64,000 bases of DNA, taken from assembly GCA_963777905.1 (NCBI GenBank), contig CAVZSM010000017.1:186001-250000 (forward strand), read 5' to 3'. Positions 7,983 through 15,988 of this stretch are shown here, piece after piece. The first letter of the stretch is position 1; the number at the start of each line of letters is the position of its first letter. Position numbers and translations under genes: made by a program. The notes beneath the pieces are model-generated. The model was given only the letters and a program-made list of their open reading frames with translations, was not told the origin of the DNA and made no database searches. Origin of the DNA: Trebonia sp963777905. GTDB taxonomy: Bacteria > Actinomycetota > Actinomycetes > Streptosporangiales > Streptosporangiaceae.

Positions 7983-8750
7983 GTGCTGAGGCTTGACGGC
8001 ATCGAGGTGCGCCCCGCGCACCGCAGGGAGTTCCGGGTGCTGGTCGCTGCCCGGTCTGCCGGGCTCGAGCAGCTGCGCAGCTATCTCACCGCGGACCTGC
8101 TGCGACGTTACGCGGAAGGGGCCGGGCTGACTCCCGCCGTCATCGACCTGCATCCGAGGCGGGAAGCCGAGTTGCGGGCCGCCTGCGGCCGGCTGAACAT
8201 CCACCCGCCGGGGCGCACCCTGGCCAGGCCGTTCGACGTGGGACAGCTGGCCGGGCAGTTCCCTGACGGAATCCGCGAGCCGGTCTTCGACGTCGGGGTC
8301 CACGCCGCCGGCGAGACGGCCGCGGCGAGGGTGCGACCGCTGGCCGGGCACTGGATCAAAGTGGCGGGCGCCGCCAGCGGGCCGGCCGCCGACGGGCAGC
8401 GGGTTGAGCTCGGCGAGGAGCCCCTTGCCGTTCGGATGAAACTGATGCGGCAGGGGTACGGCGCGGAGCTCACCGCGGACCTCAGCCCGCGCCACGGGGG
8501 GGACGCGGAGCTCGCGCAGTGGCGGCAGCTGGTCGCCGGCTGGGCACGGTCGCCGAGCGGGGCGATGTCGCGGCAGTACGCGGACGCGATCAGCGCCGCG
8601 TTCACCGACGGCCTCGACACGCCGGCGGCGCTGGGGGAACTGGCCGTGCTCGCGGACGACCCGGCCGTGCCCGACGGGGTGAAGTTCGAGACGTTCGCGG
8701 CGGCGGACCGGCTGGTCGGGCTCGACCTGGCCCGCGACGTCGGCCGGTGA
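7983..8750 (+). CDS. degenerate cysteinyl-tRNA synthetase-like protein
   Basis: A 255-residue protein I relate to class I cysteinyl-tRNA synthetase by pattern reading. LRSYLTADLLRRYAEGAG matches the segment that follows HIGH in CysS. PLAVRMKLMRQGYGAELTADLS matches the PRALRYLLLSVHYRSPLNFS-type segment after KMSKS. The end, VKFETFAAADRLVGLDLARDVG, matches the CysS C-terminal helix region. The catalytic HIGH motif is replaced by AGLEQ-like residues and no KMSKS is seen, so aminoacylation is unlikely. It is about half the length of a real CysS. It starts at a GTG 3 bp after the SDR gene. The role is unknown. Confidence 0.6.
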   Translation: MLRLDGIEVRPAHRREFRVLVAARSAGLEQLRSYLTADLLRRYAEGAGLTPAVIDLHPRREAELRAACGRLNIHPPGRTLARPFDVGQLAGQFPDGIREPVFDVGVHAAGETAAARVRPLAGHWIKVAGAASGPAADGQRVELGEEPLAVRMKLMRQGYGAELTADLSPRHGGDAELAQWRQLVAGWARSPSGAMSRQYADAISAAFTDGLDTPAALGELAVLADDPAVPDGVKFETFAAADRLVGLDLARDVGR

Positions 8751-8760
8751 GCGGCAGACG

Positions 8761-8806
8761 CGCAACGAATCGCCGAATGGACCGACGAAAACGCAACGAA
8801 TCGCCG
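8761..8806. repeat. direct repeat ahead of the ddaH gene
   Basis: The 15-mer CGCAACGAATCGCCG occurs at 8761-8775 and again at 8792-8806, 31 bp apart (three helical turns). It lies in the 113-bp gap before the dimethylargininase gene. It may be an operator for a regulator of arginine/ornithine metabolism, but nothing in the sequence identifies the regulator. Confidence 0.4.
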
Positions 8807-8863
8807 TTGAGACGCATGGCCACACTCTGTTCATGAACCGATTGCGCTTCGTACCCTGGCAGT

Positions 8864-9688
8864 ATGAGGATCGACGAACCGCGCCGGGACGGGACACCCC
8901 GGACTTACCTGATGTGCCCGCCGGCGTACTTCGCCGTGACGTACGCGATCAACCCGTGGATGCGGCCGGACGAGCCCGCCGACCCGGGGCTCGCGATGCG
9001 GCAGTGGACGCGGCTGCGCGAGACCTACCTGCGGCTCGGGCACACCGTGCACACCATCGAGCCGCACCCTGAGCTGCCGGACATGGTGTTCGCCGCCAAC
9101 GGCGCCACGGTGATCGACGGGACCGTGCTCGGCGTGCGGTTCCGGCACCCGGAGCGGGCCGCGGAAGCCGATGCGTACATGGACTGGTTCCGCACGCACG
9201 GCTGGGCCTCGGTGCACGAGCCGCGGTTCGTCAACGAGGGCGAGGGCGACATCCTGCTCGCCGGTGACACCGTGCTCGCCGGGTACGGCTTCCGCAGCGA
9301 CGAGGCGGCGGCCGGTGAGCTGGCAGCGGTGTTCGGCCGGCGGGTGGTGAGCCTGCGGCTCGTGGACCCGCGGTTCTACCACCTGGACACCGCGCTGTCC
9401 GTGCTCGACTCCTCGACGGCCATGTACTACCCGGCCGCGTTCGACGACGCGGGGCGCGCGGCGCTCAGCTCGGTCTTCGCCGAGCTGATCGAGGCCAAGG
9501 ACGAGGACGCCGAGGTGCTCGGGCTCAACGCGGTCAGCGACGGGCGGCACGTGGTGCTCGCCGAGCAGGCCACCGCGCTCGCGCGGCAGCTCGCCGCGCG
9601 CGGCTTCGAGCCCGTGCCCGTCGACATGTCGGAACTGCGCAAGGCGGGCGGCGGCGCCAAGTGCTGCACGCTCGAGCTGCGTGCGTGA
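8864..9688 (+). CDS. ddaH: dimethylarginine dimethylaminohydrolase (dimethylargininase)
   Basis: A 274-residue amidinotransferase-fold hydrolase. Family members hydrolyse N-omega-methylated arginines, or arginine-like guanidines, to citrulline and an amine. The expected elements are present: PDMVFAANGA near residue 70, the catalytic His in FYHLDTALSVL near residue 170, and the nucleophilic Cys near the end (GGGAKCCTLEL). No strong Shine-Dalgarno sequence precedes the ATG, so a leaderless message is possible. Directly followed by ornithine aminotransferase, a pairing known in actinobacteria. Overlaps no other real gene. Confidence 0.88.
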   Translation: MRIDEPRRDGTPRTYLMCPPAYFAVTYAINPWMRPDEPADPGLAMRQWTRLRETYLRLGHTVHTIEPHPELPDMVFAANGATVIDGTVLGVRFRHPERAAEADAYMDWFRTHGWASVHEPRFVNEGEGDILLAGDTVLAGYGFRSDEAAAGELAAVFGRRVVSLRLVDPRFYHLDTALSVLDSSTAMYYPAAFDDAGRAALSSVFAELIEAKDEDAEVLGLNAVSDGRHVVLAEQATALARQLAARGFEPVPVDMSELRKAGGGAKCCTLELRA

Positions 9689-9701
9689 AAGGAGCTCGGA
9701 G

Positions 9702-10913
9702 ATGACCTCTACCATGCCTGACCTCGCCGGGCTGACCAGCGAGTACAGTGCGCACAACTACGCGCCGCTGCCCGTCGTGGCCGCGACGGCAGACGGCGTT
9801 CTGGGTGACCGACGTGGCCGGGCGGCGGTACCTGGACATGCTGGCCGGGTATTCGGCGCTGAACTTCGGGCACCGGCACCCGCGGCTCGTGGGTGCGGCG
9901 GCGCGGCAGCTCGAGCGGGTGACGCTGGTGAGCCGGGCGTTCGACCACGACCAGTTCGGGCCCTTCTGCGCCGAGCTCGCCGAACTGTGCGGCATGGACA
10001 TGGTGCTGCCGATGAACACCGGCGCCGAGGCGGTCGAAACCGCGATCAAGGTCGCGCGGAAGTGGGGCTACGTGTCCCGCGGCGTCCCGCGCGACGAGGC
10101 GCTCATCGTCGTGTTCGACGGGAACTTCCACGGGCGGACCACCACGATCGTGTCGTTCTCCTCCGACCCGGACGCCCGTGCCGATTTCGGGCCTTACACG
10201 CCTGGGTTCGTGTCCGTTCCCTACGGGGACCTGACCGCGCTGTCCGCGGTGTTCGCCAGTACGGGCACCGGATCGTCGCGGTGCTCGTCGAGCCGATCCA
10301 GGGCGAGGCGGGCGTGGTCGTGCCGCCGCCGGACTTCCTGCCCGGGCTGCGGACGCTGTGCACGTCGGCAGGCGCGCTGCTGATCGCCGACGAGATCCAG
10401 TCCGGGCTCGGCCGGGTCGGCGCCACGTTCGCGTGCAACCTCGAGGGTGTGGTGCCCGACGCGTACCTGCTCGGCAAGGCGCTCGGCGGCGGGATCGTGC
10501 CGGTGTCCGCGATGGTGTCGTCCCGCTCGGTGCTCGGCGTGCTGCGCCCGGGCCAGCACGGCTCGACGTTCGGCGGCAACCCGCTGGCGTGCGCGGTCGC
10601 CCGTGAGGTGATCGCGATGCTGCGGACCGGCGAGTACCAGCAGCGGTCGGCCGTGCTCGGGGCTTCGATGCACGAGCGGCTGGCTGGTTTGCCGTCGTCG
10701 GTGGTGTCGTCCGTGACCGGGCGCGGCCTCTGGGCCGGGGTGACGTTCGCGTCGCTGTCCGGCCGCGCGGTCTGCGAGCGGCTGGCCGCTTTGGGCGTGC
10801 TCGCCAAGGAGACCCACGGCTCGACGATCCGGCTCGCCCCGCCGCTGGTCATCAGCGAAGAGGAGCTGACCTGGGCGGTGGACCGCTTCGAGGAAGCGGC
10901 GCTGACGGCCTAA
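9702..10913 (+). pseudogene. rocD: ornithine aminotransferase, interrupted by two frameshifts
   Basis: PLP-dependent ornithine-oxo-acid transaminase, converting ornithine to glutamate semialdehyde. The N-terminus (MTSTMPDLAGLTSEY) and the C-terminal two thirds (VAVLVEPIQGEAG to the stop) are in one frame. The middle, about 9802-10257 (GYSALNFGHRHPRLVGAAAR, NTGAEAVETAIKVARKWGY), is in the next frame. An extra base near 9801 and a missing base near 10255-10257 explain this, and correcting both restores a collinear protein of about 403 residues, normal for the family. The PLP lysine is in LLGKALGGG (codon at 10476). The start is the ATG at 9702 after AAAGGAGCTCGGAG. It is either a broken gene or a consensus error. 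Confidence 0.85.
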
Positions 10914-10923
10914 CCGCCTTGCG

Positions 10924-10959
10924 TGTGTTATTCCGGGGAATATCCCCCGGAATAACACA
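10924..10959. terminator. perfect hairpin after rocD
   Basis: Perfect 15-bp arms at 10924-10938 and 10945-10959 enclose a 6-base loop. The repeat begins 11 bp after the rocD stop codon and lies before the TetR promoter. A rho-independent terminator without a T-tract is the simplest reading. Confidence 0.6.
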
Positions 10960-11008
10960 TCTAAGCGTGTCAGCGGCGTGCCCGGCGCCGGCCGGCCAGG
11001 CCGGCGCC

Positions 11009-11038
11009 TTGACAAGGGCTGGCGCGGCGGCGCACACT
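11009..11038 (+). promoter_or_regulatory. candidate promoter for the TetR gene
   Basis: TTGACA at 11009-11014 is followed after 18 bases by CACACT at 11033-11038. The TetR ATG at 11047 is about 9 bases beyond, which would give a leaderless or nearly leaderless transcript. The -10 match is only partial. Confidence 0.35.
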
Positions 11039-11046
11039 GCCTAACT

Positions 11047-11661
11047 ATGAGCGCTTTGCCTAATCGTGATAGGCGAGCCGAACGGCGTGAGGCAACCAGG
11101 CGGGAGATCCTCGACGCGGCATGGGAGATCGCGCGGCGAGACGGGCTTTCCGCCGTCACGCTGCGCGAGGTCGCCGCGAGCATCGGGATGCGGTCCCCGT
11201 CCCTGTACTCCCACTTCGACTCCAAGAACGCCATCTACGACGCGATGTTCGCCAGTGCCTGGATCGAGCTGGCCGCGGTGTTCGACGCCATGGAGCCGCT
11301 GCCCGCGGAGCCACGCCGGAGGCTCCTCGCCGTAGCCGAGATGTTCTTCGACTTCGCCGTGGCCGACCTGGCTCGCTACCAGCTGATGAACCAGCGGACG
11401 ATTCCCGGCTTCCGGCCATCCGAGGAGGCCTACGCGGCCTCGGTTGCCGTGTACCAGCGGATGCGCGAAAACATGCGCCGGGGTGGCGTGCACAGCCAGG
11501 CCGACCTGGACCTGTGGACGGCGCTCACCGGCGGGTTCGTTGACCAGCAGCTCGCCAACGACCCCGGCGGCACGCGCTGGCGCAGCCAGCTGCCGCGCCT
11601 GATCGACATGTACTGCAACGAGGTCGGGGTGCCCGGCCCGAGCCTGAGGGGGACGCAATGA
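11047..11661 (+). CDS. TetR/AcrR family transcriptional regulator
   Basis: A 204-residue regulator. The N-terminal helix-turn-helix (about residues 15-60) reads RREILDAAWEIARRDGLSAV, then LREVAASIGMRSPSLYSHF. The C-terminal ligand domain belongs to the TetR_C type often seen with WHG-like domains. I chose the ATG at 11047 rather than the longer frame from 10978, because the extra residues are not family-like and the promoter lies there. The stop overlaps the next gene by 4 bp (ATGA), so it probably controls the downstream isomerase-like gene and itself. Confidence 0.88.
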   Translation: MSALPNRDRRAERREATRREILDAAWEIARRDGLSAVTLREVAASIGMRSPSLYSHFDSKNAIYDAMFASAWIELAAVFDAMEPLPAEPRRRLLAVAEMFFDFAVADLARYQLMNQRTIPGFRPSEEAYAASVAVYQRMRENMRRGGVHSQADLDLWTALTGGFVDQQLANDPGGTRWRSQLPRLIDMYCNEVGVPGPSLRGTQ

Positions 11662-12410
11662 CCATCACCGCTCCTAGCACGCCGCGCGCCGCCGCCATGT
11701 CGCGCGACACCGCGATGCGCCTCGCCGCGACCGAGTACCAGCGCTTCCTTGACCTGCTCCGCGCGCTCGGCCCTGGCGACTGGGCGCGGCCAACCGAGTG
11801 TCCCGGCTGGGATGTGCACGCCATGGCGTCGCACGCGCTGGGCATGGTGGAGCTGGCAGCCTCGGTCCGCGAGCAACACCGGCAGATGAAGCTCGCCCGC
11901 AGCCGTGGCGGGGTGTTCATCGACGCGCTGACCGGCCTTCAGGTCGACGAGCGGCAGCATATGACGCCAGAGCAGATCATCGAGCGTTTCGCCGCCCGCG
12001 CCCCGAAGGCGGCCCGCGGCAGGCGGCGCACGCCAGGCTTCATCCGGCGCAGGACCATGCCGGAGCGGCAGCCAGTAGGCGGCCGCGATGAAGCATGGAC
12101 GATCGGGTTCCTCGTCGACATCATCCTGACCCGCGACCCGTGGATGCACCGCGCGGACATCTGCCGTGCCACCGGCGCGGACCACGTGCTCACCGCCGGA
12201 CACGACGGGGTTCTCGTCGCTGACGTCGTCGCCGAATGGTCGGTCAGGCACGGACAGTCCTGCACGCTGCGCCTTACCGGACCAGCGGGCGGCTCCTGGA
12301 AGACCGGCGACGGAGGCCCGCTCATCGAGACCGACGCCATCGAGTTCTGCCGGGCCCTTTACGGTCGTGCCCACGCCGACGGCCTGCTGGCCGTCCAGGT
12401 CCCGTTCTAG
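11658..12410 (+). CDS. maleylpyruvate isomerase N-terminal domain (mycothiol-dependent type) protein
   Basis: A 250-residue protein of the DinB-like MDMPI superfamily, whose members are mycothiol-dependent isomerases or transferases. The four-helix bundle begins with YQRFLDLLRALGPGDWARPT, then CPGWDVHAMASHALGMVEL. Metal-ligand histidines fit His in VHAMASH and in DPWMHRADI near residue 160. The C-terminal region (RLTGPAGGSWKTG) resembles the SCP2-like tail domain. It is translationally coupled to the TetR gene. The substrate is unknown; detoxification of an electrophile is an inference. Confidence 0.75.
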   Translation: MTITAPSTPRAAAMSRDTAMRLAATEYQRFLDLLRALGPGDWARPTECPGWDVHAMASHALGMVELAASVREQHRQMKLARSRGGVFIDALTGLQVDERQHMTPEQIIERFAARAPKAARGRRRTPGFIRRRTMPERQPVGGRDEAWTIGFLVDIILTRDPWMHRADICRATGADHVLTAGHDGVLVADVVAEWSVRHGQSCTLRLTGPAGGSWKTGDGGPLIETDAIEFCRALYGRAHADGLLAVQVPF

Positions 12411-12412
12411 GC

Positions 12413-12447
12413 CGCGTTCGCCCCTAGCGGGGGCGGGGGCGAACGCG
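12413..12447. terminator. bidirectional hairpin between convergent genes
   Basis: Perfect 12-bp arms at 12413-12424 and 12436-12447 enclose an 11-base loop. The repeat lies at the meeting point of the plus-strand isomerase-like gene (stop at 12410) and the minus-strand membrane gene, whose last codons form one arm. Confidence 0.5.
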
Positions 12448-12828
12448 AGGGCGGACCCAGAGGATGTACGCGGCGGCCGCGCCGGTCACCGCGGCCAGTG
12501 AGCCGCCGTACAGGTACCACTGGCCCGCGGCTGTGTTGGTGATGATGATGCTGCCGTTGGGCCGCCCCATGGACAGCACGAACGAGGCGACGATCCAGCC
12601 GAGGGCGGGCGCCAGCCCGCCGCCGAGCGTGCGCGTCCCCCAGCCGGCCAGCACGCAGGTGGCGAAGATGACCACGGCGAGGATGATCGCCACCAGCGGC
12701 ACGGGGCTGCGGCTGTAGTTGAAGCTGCCGATCATCCCCTCCAGCACGCCCAGCACGAACAGCACGACGTAGCCGGCGGCCGCGATCGCGCGCTGCGCCG
12801 GTTCCGGCCGGCCCCGCGGGGTCCCCAT
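12424..12828 (-). CDS. small four-helix integral membrane protein (DUF6113-like)
   Basis: A 134-residue membrane protein with about four hydrophobic segments: AAAGYVVLFVLGVLEGMIG, VPLVAIILAVVIFATCVLAG, LAPALGWIVASFVLSMG and WYLYGGSLAAVTGAAAAYIL. The ending RPRVRPRPR is basic and cytoplasmic. The start is the ATG at 12828; the open frame continues upstream but only as an antisense-like shadow of mshB. It lies 41 bp downstream of mshB on the same strand. Small membrane proteins of the DUF6113 type sit next to mshB in Streptomyces, so that family is likely, though I cannot confirm it. Confidence 0.6.
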   Translation of the reverse strand: MGTPRGRPEPAQRAIAAAGYVVLFVLGVLEGMIGSFNYSRSPVPLVAIILAVVIFATCVLAGWGTRTLGGGLAPALGWIVASFVLSMGRPNGSIIITNTAAGQWYLYGGSLAAVTGAAAAYILWVRPRVRPRPR

Positions 12829-12869
12829 GATCCAGCAGGCTACCGACTCCGGCGAGCGTTTCGCGCGAG

Positions 12870-13673
12870 TCAGCCGCCGAACAGGTCGCGCTCGTAAGGG
12901 CTCCCCGGCCCGCGCGTGCCCGCCAGCAGCGTGTAGTACTCGGTTCCGAGGGCGCGCTGGCCGAGGTCGTTGGACATGGCGAAGAACTCGCCGTCCACCG
13001 TGATCTGCGTTTCGTGCGCCCGCATCGCGGCCAGCTTCGCGTCCAGGTACTTGGCCGCGTCGATCGCCGTGGTCACCTGGTCGTCGGGCACGCCGGCCGA
13101 CAGGTCGGTGCTGCGCCGGAACCAGGAGTCCTCCGGCAGCTCCTGGGCGGCGGCGAGCACCGAGCGCGGCATCGCGGTGGCGTAGAACTTCCCGCTGCCG
13201 CCGGTCATCTCGAAGGCGCGCCAGGCCACCCGGTGCGCCTGGATGTGATCCGGGTGCCCGTAGAACCCGTTGGCGTCGTAGGTCACGATCACGTCCGCCC
13301 CGACCTCGCGGATGACCTCGGCCAGCGAGGCCGCGGCCTCCGCCACGTTCGCCTGCCAGAAACACCGCGGGTCGTCGTTGTCCGGCAGCCCCATCATCCC
13401 TGAGTCGCGCCACCGTCCCGCGCCGCCGAGGAACCGGTGGTCGGTCACCCCGAGCGCCGCGCAGGCCCTGTCCAGCTCCACGATCCGGTGCTGGCCGAGC
13501 TCGTCGGGAAACAAGTGCCGCAGGTCCGGCGGGATGATCTCGCCGAGCTCGCCGAGCGTGCAGGTCACCAGCGTGACCCGGGCGCCCTCGGCGGCGTACT
13601 TGGCCATCGTCGCCCCGGTCCCGATCGACTCATCGTCCGGATGCGCGTGCACAAGCAACATGCTGCGTTCCAT
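12870..13673 (-). CDS. mshB: GlcNAc-Ins deacetylase of mycothiol biosynthesis
   Basis: MshB removes acetyl from 1-D-myo-inositol 2-acetamido-2-deoxy-glucopyranoside to give GlcN-Ins, the second intermediate towards mycothiol. The 267-residue protein has the PIG-L/LmbE zinc motif AHPDDES at residues 10-16 and the third ligand His in FYGHPDHIQAH near residue 150. RCFWQANVAEAA and the region around DITVDG-type sequence are as in MshB rather than mycothiol S-conjugate amidase. The ATG at 13673 faces the S9 peptidase gene across a 72-bp divergent region. Confidence 0.9.
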   Translation of the reverse strand: MERSMLLVHAHPDDESIGTGATMAKYAAEGARVTLVTCTLGELGEIIPPDLRHLFPDELGQHRIVELDRACAALGVTDHRFLGGAGRWRDSGMMGLPDNDDPRCFWQANVAEAAASLAEVIREVGADVIVTYDANGFYGHPDHIQAHRVAWRAFEMTGGSGKFYATAMPRSVLAAAQELPEDSWFRRSTDLSAGVPDDQVTTAIDAAKYLDAKLAAMRAHETQITVDGEFFAMSNDLGQRALGTEYYTLLAGTRGPGSPYERDLFGG

Positions 13674-13745
13674 GAGGCCGAGCGTACGTGGCTATCGGCG
13701 ATGCGGCCCGCGCCGCCGGTACAGCGCCTGGCAAGATCGGGAGGC

Positions 13746-15848
13746 ATGGCGGACAGTTTTCCCCGGCAGCAGGCGAGGACGCGGCGGTTCACGATCGGGG
13801 CGCCCCGCGCGCTGCGGGTATCCCCCGACGGCGAGCGGGTCACATTCCTGCGGACCAAGAGCGGCGACGACCCGGTGAGCTGCCTGTGGGAGGCCACCGC
13901 GGGCACCGGCGCGGAACGCCTGGTAGCCGACCCGAAGGCGCTCGGCGCCGACGACGAGAACCTGCCGCCTGAGGAGCGCGCGCGGCGGGAGCGGGTCAGG
14001 GAGACCGGCTCGGGCATCGTGGCCTACGCGACCGACGAGCGGCACGCCCTCGCGGTCTTCGCGCTGTCCGGGCAGGTGTACGCGGCCCCGCTCGGCGACC
14101 CCGCCGGCAGACCGCGGCTGGTGGCCACGCACACCCCGGCGCTCGACCCGCGGCCGGACCCGACGGGGCGCAAGGTCGGCTACGTGCACGCGGGCCGGCT
14201 GTGGGTCGCCGACCTCGAAACCGGCGACGACACGATCGTCGCGGGGGAAGACGGCGTCACGTACGGCCTCGCGGAGTTCATCGCGAGCGAGGAAATGGGC
14301 CGCTTCCGCGGCTACTGGTGGTCGCCCGACGGCACCAGGCTGCTCGTCGCGCGGGTAAACGAGTCGAACGTCAGGCGCTGGCACATCGCCGACCCGGCCA
14401 ATCCTGACCGGCAGCCGGCCGAGGTCGGTTACCCGGCGGCAGGCACCCCGAACGCCGACGTGTCGCTGTTCATCGCTGACCTCGCCACAGGCACGCGCAC
14501 CACGGTCCAATGGGACAACATCGTCTTCCCTTACCTGGTCAACGCGGCCTGGGACGACGACCTGCTGATCGTCGCGCAGACCCGCGACCAGAAGGCGATG
14601 CGGCTGTTCAACGGGATCACCGGCGAGGTCATCCGCGAAGACACCGACCCGCACTGGACAGACATCATCGACGGCACCCCCGCCCAGCTCCGCAACGGCC
14701 ACATCGTCTGGACCGAGCTCAGCGACGACACCCGGCGGCTGATCGTCGCCCCCGCGGCGGACCTGGCCAGTGCCGCGCCGCTCACCCCGCCCGGCCTGCA
14801 GGTGCGCGACATCCTCGGCACCGACGGCGACAGCGTGCTGTTCAGCGGCTCGACGGAGCCAACCGAGATCGGGGTATGGCGCTACGGCCCCGACGGCCTG
14901 ACCGCCGTCGCCACCGATCCCGGCGTGCACACCGCGCAAGCCGCGGGCGCGACCACCGTGGTGAGCGGCAGGACGCTGCGGGGGAACCACGTGTCCGTTC
15001 GGATAAATAAAAAAGGAAAACCGGCAGGGGACATCGCCGTCCTCGCGGAGGAACCGAACCTGCCGCACCCCGATCCGCAGTTCCTCGACGCCGGGGCCGG
15101 CGACATCCGCACCGCGGTGCTCTTCCCGTCCCGGCACCGGCCAGGCACCAAGCTGCCGGTGCTGATGGACCCGTACGGCGGCCCGCATTCGCAGCGCGTG
15201 CTGAAGACGGCCAGTGCCTTCCTCGCCTCGCAGTGGTTCGCGGAGCAGGGCTTCGCCGTCGTCGTCGCGGACGGCCGCGGCACGCCGGGGCGCGGGCCTG
15301 CCTGGGACCGGATGGTGGCCGGCGACCTCGCCACCGGCGTCCTCGAGGACCAGGTCACCGCGCTGCACGCGGCGGCGGAGAAGTTCGCCGACCTGGATGC
15401 GAGCCGGGTCGGGATCCGCGGCTGGTCGTTCGGCGGGTACCTCGCGGCGCTCGCGGTGCTGCGCCGTCCCGACGTCTTCGGCGCCGCGGTCGCCGGCGCG
15501 CCGGTCACCGACTGGCGGCTGTACGACACGCACTACACCGAGCGCTACCTGGGTGACCCGGCAGCAAATCCCGCCGCTTACGAGGTCAGTTCGCTCAATG
15601 ATGATCCGGAACGTGCGGTGGCTACTGCGGTACGCCCGTTGCTCATCATTCACGGGCTGGCCGACGACAACGTGTTCGTCGCCCACTCCCTGCGGCTGTC
15701 CTCGGCGCTGCTCGCGGCCGGCTACCCGCACTCCGTGCTGCCGCTGTCCGGTGTGACGCACATGACTCCGCAGGAGGTCGTCGCGGAAAACCTCCTGCTA
15801 CTGCAGGTCGCGTTCCTCCGCGACGCCCTGTCGCGACGGGGAGTGTAG
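13746..15848 (+). CDS. S9 family peptidase (dipeptidyl peptidase IV-like)
   Basis: A 700-residue serine peptidase. The N-terminal half is a DPP IV-type beta-propeller (for example EEMGRFRGYWWSPDGTRLL near residue 180). The C-terminal alpha/beta-hydrolase has the nucleophile Ser561 in RGWSFGGYLA, the acid in GLADDNVF and the His in SGVTHM. There is no signal peptide, so it should act in the cytoplasm on short peptides. I chose the ATG at 13746 (MADSFPRQQ) after GGGAGGC; the longer frame from 13437 overlaps mshB and is not family-like. A short AT-rich patch (about 15001-15020, encoding INKKGKP) is unlike its surroundings. Confidence 0.92.
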   Translation: MADSFPRQQARTRRFTIGAPRALRVSPDGERVTFLRTKSGDDPVSCLWEATAGTGAERLVADPKALGADDENLPPEERARRERVRETGSGIVAYATDERHALAVFALSGQVYAAPLGDPAGRPRLVATHTPALDPRPDPTGRKVGYVHAGRLWVADLETGDDTIVAGEDGVTYGLAEFIASEEMGRFRGYWWSPDGTRLLVARVNESNVRRWHIADPANPDRQPAEVGYPAAGTPNADVSLFIADLATGTRTTVQWDNIVFPYLVNAAWDDDLLIVAQTRDQKAMRLFNGITGEVIREDTDPHWTDIIDGTPAQLRNGHIVWTELSDDTRRLIVAPAADLASAAPLTPPGLQVRDILGTDGDSVLFSGSTEPTEIGVWRYGPDGLTAVATDPGVHTAQAAGATTVVSGRTLRGNHVSVRINKKGKPAGDIAVLAEEPNLPHPDPQFLDAGAGDIRTAVLFPSRHRPGTKLPVLMDPYGGPHSQRVLKTASAFLASQWFAEQGFAVVVADGRGTPGRGPAWDRMVAGDLATGVLEDQVTALHAAAEKFADLDASRVGIRGWSFGGYLAALAVLRRPDVFGAAVAGAPVTDWRLYDTHYTERYLGDPAANPAAYEVSSLNDDPERAVATAVRPLLIIHGLADDNVFVAHSLRLSSALLAAGYPHSVLPLSGVTHMTPQEVVAENLLLLQVAFLRDALSRRGV

Positions 15849-15988
15849 CCAGTCTCACATCCTGGAATCGCGCTCCGATGCGGCATCCTGTTAATAACTG
15901 GAATAAGTTCATGGACATCGCCTGCGCGCGCCGCCTCCCGTTGCCGCGCGCCGCGGCATGATCACGTACCTAGGCAGCGAGGACGCTG

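Noticed and set aside
7194..8897. A 567-codon minus-strand frame
   Set aside because: Antisense to the SDR and CysS-like genes, with shadow-type composition.
13692..15761. A 689-codon open frame on the minus strand
   Set aside because: It is antisense to the S9 peptidase gene, has Arg/Val/Gly-rich composition typical of high-GC shadow frames and shows no family motif.
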